Assembly (NCBI RefSeq): GCF_001896135.2
Contig: NZ_MPOH02000011.1
Location: 87,412-151,411, forward strand
Length of the DNA: 64,000 nt
DNA from: Streptomyces phaeoluteigriseus
Lineage (GTDB): Bacteria > Actinomycetota > Actinomycetes > Streptomycetales > Streptomycetaceae
Direction of reading: 5' to 3'
The notes below the pieces were generated by a model. The model was not told the origin of the DNA, ran no database searches, and saw only the letters and a list, made by a program, of their open reading frames with translations. A program made the translations under genes and the position numbers. Positions 10,050-18,959 of the stretch are shown here, piece by piece (positions within the stretch are counted from its first letter, which is position 1; the number at the start of each line of letters is the position of its first letter).

Positions 10050-11432
10050 TCAGGCGCCGATCAGGCGGGCGGCCAGGTAGCCCTCGATCTGGTCGAGGGA
10101 CACGCGCTCCTGCTTCATCGAGTCACGCTCGCGCACGGTCACCGCGTTGTCCTCGAGCGTGTCGAAGTCGACGGTCACGCAGTACGGCGTACCGATCTCG
10201 TCCTGGCGGCGGTAGCGGCGGCCGATCGCGCCGGCGTCGTCGAAGTCGATGTTCCAGTTCTGCCGCAGCGCCTGGGCGAGGCCCTTGGCCTTGGGCGACA
10301 GCTCCGGGTTGCGGGACAGCGGCAGCACCGCGACCTTCACCGGGGCCAGCCGGTGGTCGAGGCGCAGCACCGTGCGCTTCTCCAGCTTGCCCTTGGCGTT
10401 GGGCGCCTCGTCCTCGACGTAGGCGTCGAGCAGGAACGCCAGCATCGCGCGGCCGACACCGGCCGCGGGCTCGATGACGTACGGCGTCCAGCGCTCGCCG
10501 GCCTCCTGGTCGAAGTAGGAGAGGTCCTGGCCGGAGGCCTTGGAGTGGGCGCCGAGGTCGTAGTCGGTGCGGTTGGCGACACCCTCCAGCTCGCCCCACT
10601 CGTTGCCGCCGAACTGGAAGCGGTACTCGATGTCGGCGGTGCGCTTGGAGTAGTGGGAGAGCTTCTCCTTCGGGTGCTCGTACCACCGCATGTTCTCTTC
10701 ACGCAGGCCGAGACCGGTGTACCAGTTCCAGCGCTGCTCCATCCAGTACTCCTGCCACTGCTCGTCCTCGCCCGGCTTGACGAAGAACTCCATCTCCATC
10801 TGCTCGAACTCGCGGGTGCGGAAGATGAAGTTGCCGGGCGTGATCTCGTTGCGGAAGGACTTGCCCATCTGGGCGATGCCGAACGGCGGCTTGCGGCGCG
10901 AAGTGGTCTGCACCTGGGCGAAGTTGGTGAAGATGCCCTGGGCGGTCTCGGGGCGCAGGTAGGCGATGGAGCCGGTGTCCTGCGTCGGGCCGAGGTGGGT
11001 GGAGAGCAGGCCCGAGAACTGCTTGGGCTCGGTGAACTGGCCCTTGTTGCCGCAGTTGGGGCAGTTCACATCGGCCAGGCCGTTCTCCGGCAGGCGCTTG
11101 TGCTTGGCCTCGTAGGCCTCCTCCAAGTGGTCCGCGCGGAACCGCTTGTGGCAGGAGGTGCACTCGGTGAGCGGGTCGGAGAAGGTGGCGACGTGACCGG
11201 AGGCGACCCAGACCTCGGGGGCCAGGATGACGGACGAGTCGATACCGACCACGTCCTCGCGCGACGTCACCATGTAGCGCCACCACTGGCGCTTCAGGTT
11301 CTCCTTGAGCTCGACACCCAGCGGTCCGTAGTCCCAGGCGGCGCGCTGGCCGCCGTAGATCTCACTACAAGGGAATACGAAGCCACGGCGCTTGCTCAGG
11401 CTGACGATGGTGTCGATCTTGTCGGCGGCCAC
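10050..11432 (-). CDS. glyS: Glycyl-tRNA synthetase (alpha2 type)
   Basis: This 460-residue class II synthetase charges tRNA-Gly in the cytosol. It has class II motif 2 ([19 protein letters not shown]), motif 3 ([14 protein letters not shown]) and a zinc-ribbon-like insertion with paired cysteines (CTSCHKRF near residue 100 and CPNCG about 30 residues later). The C-terminal anticodon-binding domain runs from about residue 340 to the end. The length matches bacterial single-chain enzymes of the archaeal-like type. It is divergent from the zinc uptake operon, with which it is commonly neighbours in Streptomyces. Confidence 0.96.
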   Translation of the reverse strand: MAADKIDTIVSLSKRRGFVFPCSEIYGGQRAAWDYGPLGVELKENLKRQWWRYMVTSREDVVGIDSSVILAPEVWVASGHVATFSDPLTECTSCHKRFRADHLEEAYEAKHKRLPENGLADVNCPNCGNKGQFTEPKQFSGLLSTHLGPTQDTGSIAYLRPETAQGIFTNFAQVQTTSRRKPPFGIAQMGKSFRNEITPGNFIFRTREFEQMEMEFFVKPGEDEQWQEYWMEQRWNWYTGLGLREENMRWYEHPKEKLSHYSKRTADIEYRFQFGGNEWGELEGVANRTDYDLGAHSKASGQDLSYFDQEAGERWTPYVIEPAAGVGRAMLAFLLDAYVEDEAPNAKGKLEKRTVLRLDHRLAPVKVAVLPLSRNPELSPKAKGLAQALRQNWNIDFDDAGAIGRRYRRQDEIGTPYCVTVDFDTLEDNAVTVRERDSMKQERVSLDQIEGYLAARLIGA

Positions 11433-11604
11433 GGTGCTCTCTTCATAACGACGACGGGCGACGAAGCGAGATGCTTCCAGCGAATTTCCTCAGGGTACCG
11501 GCGAGGGCTCCCCCTCGACCAAATCGGTGCCCGTCCACGGACTTCCGCAGCCCCGGGCGACGTCCTTACGCCCCCCTTACCTCAGTCCTTACCCGAGGCT
11601 TTGT

Positions 11605-11641
11605 TGACAACGGTTTCCATATTTGTTGAAAATGACTGTCA
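11605..11641. promoter_or_regulatory. Two tandem candidate Zur boxes
   Basis: Two 15-bp imperfect 7-1-7 palindromes are visible: TGACAACGGTTTCCA (11605-11619) and TGAAAATGACTGTCA (11627-11641). Both resemble the actinobacterial Zur box TGAAAACGGTTTTCA (my recollection of the consensus), with five of seven arm pairs matching. They are 22 bp apart centre to centre, so they face the same side of the helix. The second overlaps the start codon of the zinc lipoprotein gene. The zur gene lies 2.7 kb downstream. Confidence 0.65.
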
Positions 11642-12615
11642 TGAACGTACGACGACACCACATATCCGGGATAGCCGTAGCGGCCGTCACCGCCCTCGGT
11701 CTCGGGACCCTCTCCGCCTGCTCGACCGACAGCGCGGCCGCCGGCGGCACGGACAAGTTCGACGTCGTCGCGTCGTTCTACCCGATGGCCTACCTCGCCG
11801 AGCAGATCGGCGGCGACCACGTGAAGGTCACCAGCCTCACCGAGCCCGGCCAGGAACCGCACGACCTGGAGATCAGCGCCCAGCAGCGCACCCAGCTGGA
11901 GAAGTCCGACGCCGCCCTCTACCTCAAGGGCCTCCAGCCCTCCGTCGACGAGGCCGTCACCCAGTCCGGGATCAAGACGAAGATCGACGCCGCCACCCTC
12001 ACCACGCTGGAGGAGCACGGCACCGAGGTCGGCGGCCACGCGGCCGAGCACGAGGAACACGAGGAAGAAGAGCACGAGCACGAGGAGACCGGCGGCAAGG
12101 ACCCCCACGTCTGGCTGGACCCGGTGAAGTACGCCGAGGTCGCCGAGGGCGTCGGCAAGGCCTTCGAGAAGGCCGACCCGGGCAACGCGGCCGACTACCG
12201 GAAGAACACCGCGGACCTGGTCGCCAAGCTCGGCGCCCTGGACACCGAGTTCAAGAACGGCCTGGCCGACACCAGGACCAAGGTCTTCATCACCACGCAC
12301 GCCGCCTTCGGCTACCTCGCCGAGCGCTACGGCCTGACCGAGGAGGCCATCAGCGGCCTCGACCCCGAGTCGGAGCCCAGCGCGGCGCGCGTCAAGGAAC
12401 TTGAGAAGATGGCCAAGGCCGACGGCGTCACCACCGTGTTCTACGAGACGCTCGTCAGCGACAAGACCGCCAAGACCATCGCCGGTGACTCGAACCTCAG
12501 GACGGACGTCCTCGACCCCATCGAGGGCATCACCGAGAAGTCCCGGGGCACGGACTACTTCGCGGTCCAGAAGGCGAACCTCAAGGCCCTGCAGACGGCC
12601 CTGGGAACCACATGA
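11641..12615 (+). CDS. znuA: Zinc ABC transporter substrate-binding lipoprotein
   Basis: This is a cluster A-1 metal-binding lipoprotein of 324 residues that captures zinc outside the membrane for the ABC permease. A lipoprotein signal ends at LSAC near residue 27. The zinc site residues appear as the PHDLEIS segment, an acidic His-rich loop near residues 133-150, DPHVWLDP, and THAAFGYLA. The His-rich loop is a zinc-sensor feature of ZnuA/AdcA proteins. Start ATG 11641 is preferred over ATG 11632 or TTG 11623. None has a Shine-Dalgarno sequence, so the mRNA may be leaderless. The stop overlaps the next start (ATGA). Confidence 0.92.
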   Translation: MNVRRHHISGIAVAAVTALGLGTLSACSTDSAAAGGTDKFDVVASFYPMAYLAEQIGGDHVKVTSLTEPGQEPHDLEISAQQRTQLEKSDAALYLKGLQPSVDEAVTQSGIKTKIDAATLTTLEEHGTEVGGHAAEHEEHEEEEHEHEETGGKDPHVWLDPVKYAEVAEGVGKAFEKADPGNAADYRKNTADLVAKLGALDTEFKNGLADTRTKVFITTHAAFGYLAERYGLTEEAISGLDPESEPSAARVKELEKMAKADGVTTVFYETLVSDKTAKTIAGDSNLRTDVLDPIEGITEKSRGTDYFAVQKANLKALQTALGTT

Positions 12616-13409
12616 GCTTCACGGAGGGCGTGATGGACACCAAGAGCGAGACCGTCATATCGCTGCGCGGTGTCCGCGCCGAGCTGGGCGCACGACCCGT
12701 CCTGCGCGGCATCGACCTCACCGTGCGCCACGGTGAGGTCGTCGCCCTGCTCGGCGCCAACGGCTCCGGCAAGTCGACCGCCGTACGCGGCATCATCGGC
12801 CAGGTGCCCCTCAGCGCCGGGCGGATCGAGCTGTTCGGCACCGACCGGCGGCACTTCAGGGACTGGGGGCGCCTCGGCTACGTACCCCAGCGCACCACGG
12901 CCGCGGGCGGCGTCCCGGCGACCGTCACCGAGGTCGTCTCCGCCGGGCGTCTGTCCCGGGCCCGCTTCGGCGTCCTGCGCAAGGCCGACCGCCGGGCCGT
13001 ACGCCGCGCGCTGGACCTCGTCGGCATGGCCGACCGTGCCAAGGACTCCGTCGACGCCCTCTCCGGCGGCCAGCACCAGCGGGTGCTGATCGCCCGCGCG
13101 CTCGCCGCCGAACCCGAGCTGCTGATCATGGACGAGCCCATGGCGGGCGTCGACCTGGCCAGCCAGGAGGTCCTGGCCGAGACGCTGCGCGAGCAGGTCG
13201 CCCAGGGCACCACCGTCCTGCTCGTCCTGCACGAACTGGGCCCCCTGGAGCCCCTCATCGACCGGGCGGTCGTCCTGCGCGACGGCTGTGTGACGCACGA
13301 CGGCCCGCCGCCGCGGGCACTCGGCCAGCACGCGCTGCCCGGCCACGACCACGTACACCCGCACGCTCCGGCGGGCGCCGAACCGATCCGCACGGGACTG
13401 CTGAGCTGA
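12612..13409 (+). CDS. znuC: Zinc ABC transporter ATP-binding protein
   Basis: This is a cytosolic ATPase of 265 residues that powers zinc import. It has Walker A GANGSGKST, Q-loop YVPQRTT, signature LSGGQHQR, Walker B LLIMDEP and the switch histidine in LVLHELG. The C-terminus is rich in histidine (HALPGHDHVHPHAP), which may bind zinc. ATGA overlap with the lipoprotein gene and TGATG overlap with the permease gene show one tightly coupled operon under the Zur boxes. Confidence 0.93.
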   Translation: MSFTEGVMDTKSETVISLRGVRAELGARPVLRGIDLTVRHGEVVALLGANGSGKSTAVRGIIGQVPLSAGRIELFGTDRRHFRDWGRLGYVPQRTTAAGGVPATVTEVVSAGRLSRARFGVLRKADRRAVRRALDLVGMADRAKDSVDALSGGQHQRVLIARALAAEPELLIMDEPMAGVDLASQEVLAETLREQVAQGTTVLLVLHELGPLEPLIDRAVVLRDGCVTHDGPPPRALGQHALPGHDHVHPHAPAGAEPIRTGLLS

Positions 13410-14299
13410 TGGATCTCCTCGACTACGCCTTCATGCAGCGGGCGCTGCTCGCCGCCGTCCTGGTCGGCATCACCGCGCCCGCCGTCGGCATCTACCTCGT
13501 GCAGCGCCGCCAGGCCCTCATGGGCGACGGCATCGGACACGTCGCGATGACCGGCGTCGGCCTCGGCTTCCTGCTGTCCTGGTCCCCCATCTGGATGGCC
13601 ACCGCCGTCTCCGTCCTCGGCGCCGTCCTCATGGAACTGATCCGGTGGTACGGCAGGACCCGCGGCGACATCGCCCTCGCCATGCTCTTCTACGGCGGCA
13701 TGGCCGGCGGTGTGATGTTCATCAACCTCGCCCCGACCGGCTCCAACGCCAACCTCACGTCGTACCTCTTCGGCTCGTTGTCGACGGTGTCCGAGTCGGA
13801 CGTGTCCGCGATCTGCGTCCTCGCGGCCTTCGTCGTCCTCGTCACCGTCGGACTGCGCCGGCAGCTGTTCGCCGTCAGCCAGGACGAGGAGTTCGCGCGG
13901 GTCACCGGGCTGCCGGTGCGCGCCCTGAACCTGCTGACGGCGATCACCGCGGCGGTCACCGTCACCGTCGCCATGCGGGTGGTCGGCCTGCTGCTGGTGT
14001 CGGCGCTGATGGTGGTGCCGGTGGCGGCGGCCCAGCAGCTCAGCCGCAGCTTCGCGGCGACCTTCGCCATCTCCGTCGCGATCGGCGTCAGCGTGACCAT
14101 CGGCGGCACGGTCACGTCGTACTACCAGGACGTTCCGCCGGGCGCCACGATCGTGCTGCTGACCATCGGCGCGTTCGTCCTGCTGACCGCGCTGGCCACC
14201 CCCGTGGCCCGGCGCCGCGCACGCGCGGCCGCCGCCGCCCAACCCGCCGGAGATCCGGCGGAGTGCGCGATTCCGGCAACCCGCGGTTCCGGTGACTGA
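13409..14299 (+). CDS. znuB: Zinc ABC transporter permease
   Basis: This is a 296-residue membrane permease of the ABC-3 family with about eight hydrophobic segments. Typical sequence includes QRRQALMGDGIGHVAMTGV near the N-terminus and the conserved VTGLPVRALNLL cytoplasmic loop that contacts the ATPase. It overlaps the ATPase stop (TGATG). It forms a zinc importer with the two preceding gene products. Confidence 0.93.
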   Translation: MDLLDYAFMQRALLAAVLVGITAPAVGIYLVQRRQALMGDGIGHVAMTGVGLGFLLSWSPIWMATAVSVLGAVLMELIRWYGRTRGDIALAMLFYGGMAGGVMFINLAPTGSNANLTSYLFGSLSTVSESDVSAICVLAAFVVLVTVGLRRQLFAVSQDEEFARVTGLPVRALNLLTAITAAVTVTVAMRVVGLLLVSALMVVPVAAAQQLSRSFAATFAISVAIGVSVTIGGTVTSYYQDVPPGATIVLLTIGAFVLLTALATPVARRRARAAAAAQPAGDPAECAIPATRGSGD

Positions 14300-14370
14300 A
14301 CCGGCGTCCGACCACGCACAGCCCGGACTGGCACAATGGCCCGGCAAAGCGCAGACGTGAGGAGGCAACG

Positions 14371-14787
14371 GTGACCACCGCTGGATCGCCCGTGAAGGGC
14401 CGGGCCACCCGGCAGCGTGCCGCCGTGGCCGCGGCGCTCGACGAGGTCGACGAGTTCCGCAGCGCTCAGGAACTCCACGACATGCTCAAGCACAAGGGCG
14501 ACTCCGTGGGGCTGACCACGGTCTACCGCACCCTGCAGACCCTCGCCGACGCCGGCGAGGTCGACGTGCTGCGCACCTCCGACGGCGAGTCCGTCTACCG
14601 CCGCTGCTCGACCGGCGAACACCACCACCACCTCGTCTGCCGCGCCTGCGGCAAGGCGGTCGAGGTCGAGGGACCGGCGGTCGAGACGTGGGCCGAGGCC
14701 ATCGCCTCGGAACACGGGTTCGTGAACGTGGCGCACACGGTGGAGATCTTCGGCACCTGTGCGGAGTGCGCGGCAGGCGGTAGCTAG
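14371..14787 (+). CDS. zur: Fur-family zinc uptake regulator Zur
   Basis: This is a 138-residue Fur-family repressor. The winged-helix DNA-binding part spans residues 1-80 (KGRATRQRAAVAAAL, then LKHKGDSVGLTTVYRTLQTL). The metal-binding half has the HHHHLVCRACG segment, and the second cysteine pair is in FGTCAEC near the end. Both pairs form the structural zinc site of the family. The GTG start follows GAGGAGG. It is separated from the permease by 71 bp and may have its own promoter. Its likely targets include the operon just upstream. Its TAG stop lies inside a CTAG that borders a hairpin element. Confidence 0.93.
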   Translation: MTTAGSPVKGRATRQRAAVAAALDEVDEFRSAQELHDMLKHKGDSVGLTTVYRTLQTLADAGEVDVLRTSDGESVYRRCSTGEHHHHLVCRACGKAVEVEGPAVETWAEAIASEHGFVNVAHTVEIFGTCAECAAGGS

Positions 14788-14953
14788 TGCCGCGGCAGGC
14801 AACGTTTGCCCGTTGAGGAGCGGCGTCCGGTGCGTGCTCTCGGTGTGCCGGCCGGAAGTCCTCGTACTGGATGTACTTGGGCTTTCGGCCGGTGCGGCGA
14901 GAGTGCGTGCCGGGCGTCGCGACGGGGCGACCGTTGCCTGCCGCGGCACTAGC
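14783..14953. mobile_element. Hairpin element with 22-bp perfect terminal inverted repeats
   Basis: This is a 171-bp non-coding element between zur and uppS, whose 3' ends face each other. The ends begin GCTAGTGCCGCGGCAGGCAA and its exact complement, 22 bp long. The interior also pairs imperfectly (GCGTGCTCTCG with CGAGAGTGCGTG, and CCGGCCGGAAG with CTTTCGGCCGG), so nearly the whole element can fold into one hairpin. Both edges carry CTAG, a plausible target duplication, and the left CTAG contains the zur stop codon. No transposase is present. Confidence 0.75.
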
Positions 14954-15001
14954 CGCGCGGGCCCGGGGGCCCAAGGTCACCTCCGGGCCCGCGCGACCCG
15001 G

Positions 15002-15835
15002 CTACTCCTGCCTGCCCTCCATCGCCAGCAGTTCCTCGTTGGGGATCGCGCCGCCGAAGCGGCGGTCCCGGGAGGCGAACTCCAGGCAGGCCCGCCACAG
15101 GTCGCGGCGGTCGAAGTCCGGCCACAGGACGTCCTGGAAGACCATCTCCGCGTAGGCGCTCTGCCACAGCAGGTAGTTCGACGTGCGCTGCTCGCCGCTC
15201 GGGCGCAGGAACAGGTCCACGTCCGGCATGTCCGGGTAGTACATGTACTTCTGGAGCGTCTTCTCGTTGACCTTCGACGGGTCGAGACGGCCCGCCTTCA
15301 CGTCCTCCGCGAGAGCCATCGCGGCGTCGGCGATCTCCGCGCGGCCGCCGTAGTTCATGCAGAAGTAGAGCGTGAGACGGTCGTTGTCCTTCGTCTGCTC
15401 CTGGGCGATCTGCAGCTCCTTGGCGACCGACTTCCACAGCTTGGGCATACGGCCCACCCAGCGCACCCGGATGCCCAGCTCGTCGAGCTGGTCACGGGTC
15501 TTGCGGATGAAGTCGCGGTTGAAGTTCATCAGGAAGCGCACCTCGTCGGGCGAGCGCTTCCAGTTCTCGGTGGAGAAGGCGTACAGGGAGATGTTCCGCA
15601 CACCGATCTCGACGCCGCCCTGAAGGACGTCCAGCACCCGCTCGGCACCCACCTTGTGGCCCTCGGTGCGGGGCAGGCCCCGCTCCTTCGCCCAGCGGCC
15701 GTTGCCGTCCATGACGATCGCCACATGCTCGGGGACCAGCTCGCCGGGGAGCTTCGGCGCGCGGGCGCCGGACGGGTGCGGTTCCGGTGCCTTGTACTCC
15801 CGACGCTGCCGCCCCAGGAACCCGCGTACGACCAT
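15002..15835 (-). CDS. uppS: Isoprenyl (undecaprenyl diphosphate) transferase
   Basis: This is a cis-prenyltransferase of 277 residues that elongates farnesyl or related diphosphates to the lipid carrier for peptidoglycan. The catalytic motif HVAIVMDGNGRWAKERG is at residues 39-55, with the active-site Asp in MDGNGRW. Later come the conserved LYAFSTENWKR and the diphosphate-binding DLFLRPSGEQRTSNYLLWQ. The start ATG 15835 gives the typical Streptomyces N-terminus MVVRGFLGRQRR. It lies 32 bp downstream of recO on the same strand. Confidence 0.95.
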   Translation of the reverse strand: MVVRGFLGRQRREYKAPEPHPSGARAPKLPGELVPEHVAIVMDGNGRWAKERGLPRTEGHKVGAERVLDVLQGGVEIGVRNISLYAFSTENWKRSPDEVRFLMNFNRDFIRKTRDQLDELGIRVRWVGRMPKLWKSVAKELQIAQEQTKDNDRLTLYFCMNYGGRAEIADAAMALAEDVKAGRLDPSKVNEKTLQKYMYYPDMPDVDLFLRPSGEQRTSNYLLWQSAYAEMVFQDVLWPDFDRRDLWRACLEFASRDRRFGGAIPNEELLAMEGRQE

Positions 15836-15867
15836 GTGCTTCTCGTCTCCTCTTGCGTTTCGGCTTG

Positions 15868-16617
15868 CTACTGCTTCTCGACGTACCGGAGGGAGCGCAG
15901 GCCGCGCTCCAGATGCCAGTGCAGGTAGGCGGACACCAGCCCGCTGCCCTCCCGGACGTACCGCGCCTCGCAGGTGTCCGCGGTCTCCCAGTCTCCCGTG
16001 AGCAGCGCACCCAGCAGGGCCAGGGCCTGCGGCGAGGGTACGACGCTGCCGGGCACCCGGCAGTCGACGCAGACGGAGCCGCCGGAGGCGACGGAGAAGA
16101 ACCGGTTCGGGCCGGGCATCCCGCACTTCGCGCAGTCGCCGAAGCTGGGCGCGTAGCCGTTGACGGCGAGGGAGCGCAGCAGGAAGGCGTCCAGGACGAG
16201 GTGGGGGGCGTGCTCGCCGCGGGCGAGGGTGCGCAGGGCGCCGACGAGCAGCAGGTACTGCTGCACGGCCGGTTCGCCCTCGTGGTCGGTGAACCGCTCG
16301 GCGGTCTCCAGCATGGCCGTGCCGGCGGTGTAGCGGGCGTAGTCGGTGACGATGCCGCCGCCGTACGGCGCGATGGTCTCGCTCTGGGTGCACAGCGGAA
16401 GCCCGCGCCCGATCAGCTCGCTCCCCCGCGCGAAGAACTGCACGTCCACATGGGAGAAGGGCTCCAGCCGGGCCCCGAACTTCGACTTGGTCCGCCGCAC
16501 CCCACGCGCCACGGCCCGCACCCGACCATGACCTCGGGTGAGGAGGGTGATGATCCTGTCGGCCTCGCCGAGCTTCTGCGTCCGCAGCACGATGCCGTCG
16601 TCCCGGAAGAGACTCAT
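15868..16617 (-). CDS. recO: DNA repair protein RecO
   Basis: This 249-residue protein is involved in RecF-pathway recombination and single-strand annealing. The N-terminal OB-fold begins MSLFRDDGIVLRTQKLGEAD, as usual for RecO. The C-terminal domain has the zinc-binding cysteine pairs CAKCG and CVDC. The start is ATG 16617. It forms a pair with uppS, an arrangement common in actinobacteria. Confidence 0.94.
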   Translation of the reverse strand: MSLFRDDGIVLRTQKLGEADRIITLLTRGHGRVRAVARGVRRTKSKFGARLEPFSHVDVQFFARGSELIGRGLPLCTQSETIAPYGGGIVTDYARYTAGTAMLETAERFTDHEGEPAVQQYLLLVGALRTLARGEHAPHLVLDAFLLRSLAVNGYAPSFGDCAKCGMPGPNRFFSVASGGSVCVDCRVPGSVVPSPQALALLGALLTGDWETADTCEARYVREGSGLVSAYLHWHLERGLRSLRYVEKQ

Positions 16618-16744
16618 CGCACACCACCGCAGGACGGCTGGGGGTGTGGGAACAGGCTCATGCCGCCATTCTCGCCTACGCGGGGAGGGCGGTGTGCCGT
16701 ACCCACTACGATCGCCCGGTTCGTGAGGCGCGGAAGGGAGTGCG

Positions 16745-17997
16745 GTGGCGAGGCGTGCGCTGGGGCGGTCGTTCGGGTGGCTGTGGGGGGCGTACGCGGT
16801 CAGTGCGTTCGGGACGCGGCTGGCGTTCGACGCGTTCGCCCTGATCGCGGTGCTCGTGCTGCACGCCGGGCCGGGCGAGGTGGCGGCGCTGGCGGCCGTG
16901 GGGCCCGCGGTGGGGGCGGCGCTGGCGGTGCCGCTCGGGCCGTGGGTGGAGTTCCGCCGCAAGCGGCCGGTGATGATCACGGCGGACCTGGTGCGGTGCG
17001 CGGCTCTGGCGAGCGTCCCCGTGGCGTTCGCGCTGGGCGCTCTCGGCGTCGGGCAGCTGCTGGTGGTGTCGATGGTGGTGGCCGCGGCGACATCTGTTTC
17101 ACGGCGGCGAGCGGCGCCTTCCTGAGGCATCTGCTGCCGCCGGAGGACCTGCTCGTCGCCAACGGCCGTCTCGAGTCGACGACGTGGACGGCGACCATGC
17201 TGGGGCCGCCGCTGGGCGGGGCCGCGGTCGGCCTGTTCGGGCCGGTGGTGACGGTGGCGGCGGACGCGGTCGGTCATCTGCTGTCGGCGGCGGGCCTGCG
17301 CGCGGTCGGCGGGCACGAACCGGCGCCCGTGCGGAAGGAGCCCGCGCGCCGGCTGACCGCCGGGGACGTCGTCGCGGGCTGGCGCCATCTCCTCACCCAC
17401 CCGGCGCTGCGCCCACTGTTTCTCAACGCGCTGCTCGTCAACGGCCTGATCATGGCAGCCTCCCCGCCGCTGGCGGTGCTGATGCTGGGCCCGCTGGGTT
17501 TCCCGCCCTGGCAGTACGCCCTCGCCTTCGCCGTGCCCTGCACCGGCGGGCTGATCGGCGCCCGGCTGGCCCCGCGGCTGGTCGCCCGGTACGGGCGGCG
17601 CCGGGTGTTGCTGGCCGCGGGGACACTGCGCGCGTGCTGGCCGGTGGGGCTGGCCTTCGTGCGGCCGGGGCCCGCCGGACTGGCCCTCGTGATGGCCGTG
17701 GAGCTGGGGCTGATCACCTGCATCGGCGTCTACAACCCGGTCCTCGCCACCTCCCGGCTGGAGCTGACCCCGACCGACCACCTCGCCCGCATGCTCGCGG
17801 CGTGGTCGGTCAGCACCAAGGCCGCCATCGCCACGCTGACCGCCCTCTGGGGCGTCCTGGCGGCGTTCACCGGCGCGCGTACGGCCATCGCGCTGGCGGG
17901 CGTGCTCCTGCTGGCGACCCCGTTGCTGCTCGCAACCGTGCGGCGTGACGGGGCGTCCGTGACCAAAGGGGCCCCGGAGACCGCCGAGGTCCCCTGA
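16745..17997 (+). CDS. MFS transporter, macrolide-efflux-like (one frameshift as sequenced)
   Basis: This is a membrane exporter of about 417 residues with some 12 hydrophobic segments. It begins MARRALGRSFGWLWGAYAVS and after repair continues VVAAADICFTAASGAFLRHL. DICFTAAS and LVANGRLEST are typical of the MFS_3/MefA-like group. A one-base deletion near 17092 in a GCGGC run breaks the frame; a G restored there joins the two halves. The start is GTG 16745 with GAAGGGA upstream. It is divergent from recO. Confidence 0.8.
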
Positions 17998-18023
17998 CAC
18001 GTCACCGACGGACGGAGAGAACG

Positions 18024-18917
18024 ATCTCAGGCTCGACGAACCGCCGTACTCTGCTCACCACCGCGGGCGCCGTCACCGCGGCCTCCCTGCTGGGCGCCGG
18101 TCAGGCCGCCCACGCCGCCGACGGCACCGACCCCGTCGGCGTGCGCCTGCGCGCCCTGGAGGAGGCGCACGGTGCCCGCCTCGGCGTCTTCGCGTACAAC
18201 GTGCGCACCCGGCGCTCCGTGCGCCACCGCGCCGCCGAACGCTTCCCGGTCTGCTCCCTGTTCAAGGTCCTCGCGGTCGCCGCCGTGCTGCGCGACCTGG
18301 ACCGGGACGGCGAGGTCCTGGCCCGCCGCATCCACTTCACCGAGGACGACCTGGTGGAGAACTCGCCCGTCACCGAGGAACACGTGCTCGACGGCATGAC
18401 CGTCGCCGAACTGTGCGACGCGGCGATCCGCCGCAGCGACAACACGGCCGCCAACCTGCTGCTGCGCGAGCTGGGCGGCCCGGCCGCGGTCACCCGCTTC
18501 GCCCGATCGATCGGTGACCGGTTCACCCGGCTCGACCGGTGGGAGCCGGAGCTGAACTCCGCCGAACCCTGGCGGGTGACGGACACCACGACCCCGTACG
18601 CGATCGGCCGCTCCTACGCCCGGCTGGTGCTGGGCGACGAGCTGGCGGCCGACGACCGGCGGCGGCTGACGGACTGGATGCTCGCCAACCGCACCAGCGA
18701 CAACCGTTTCCGCGCCGGGCTGCCGCCCACCTGGACGCTCGCCGACAAGACCGGCGGCGGCTGGTACGGCGCCAACAACGACGCCGGGATCGCCTGGACC
18801 CCCGACGGCACGCCCGTCGTGCTGGTGGTCCAGGTCACCGCGCCGGAACGGGAAGCGGCCTACGACCACGAGCTGATCGTGGAGACGACGAAGGTGCTGG
18901 CGGCGACGCTCGGCTGA
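18024..18917 (+). CDS. bla: Class A beta-lactamase with Tat-type signal and no standard start codon
   Basis: This is a secreted serine beta-lactamase that hydrolyses penicillins or cephalosporins. All four class A motifs are present: SLFK (Ser70-x-x-Lys73), SDN (130 loop), EPELN (Glu166 loop) and KTG (234). The in-frame N-terminus encodes a twin-arginine signal (TNRRTLLTTAG, then AHA cleavage) that begins at an ATC codon at 18024, placed correctly after the ribosome site GGAGAG. No ATG, GTG or TTG is in frame until GTG 18141, which would remove the signal. A base error (ATG to ATC) or a rare ATC start would explain this. Confidence 0.82.
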   Translation: MSGSTNRRTLLTTAGAVTAASLLGAGQAAHAADGTDPVGVRLRALEEAHGARLGVFAYNVRTRRSVRHRAAERFPVCSLFKVLAVAAVLRDLDRDGEVLARRIHFTEDDLVENSPVTEEHVLDGMTVAELCDAAIRRSDNTAANLLLRELGGPAAVTRFARSIGDRFTRLDRWEPELNSAEPWRVTDTTTPYAIGRSYARLVLGDELAADDRRRLTDWMLANRTSDNRFRAGLPPTWTLADKTGGGWYGANNDAGIAWTPDGTPVVLVVQVTAPEREAAYDHELIVETTKVLAATLG

Positions 18918-18959
18918 GGCACGGCCCCCGCCGCCCCCGGTTCCGGCCCGGACGGTGCC

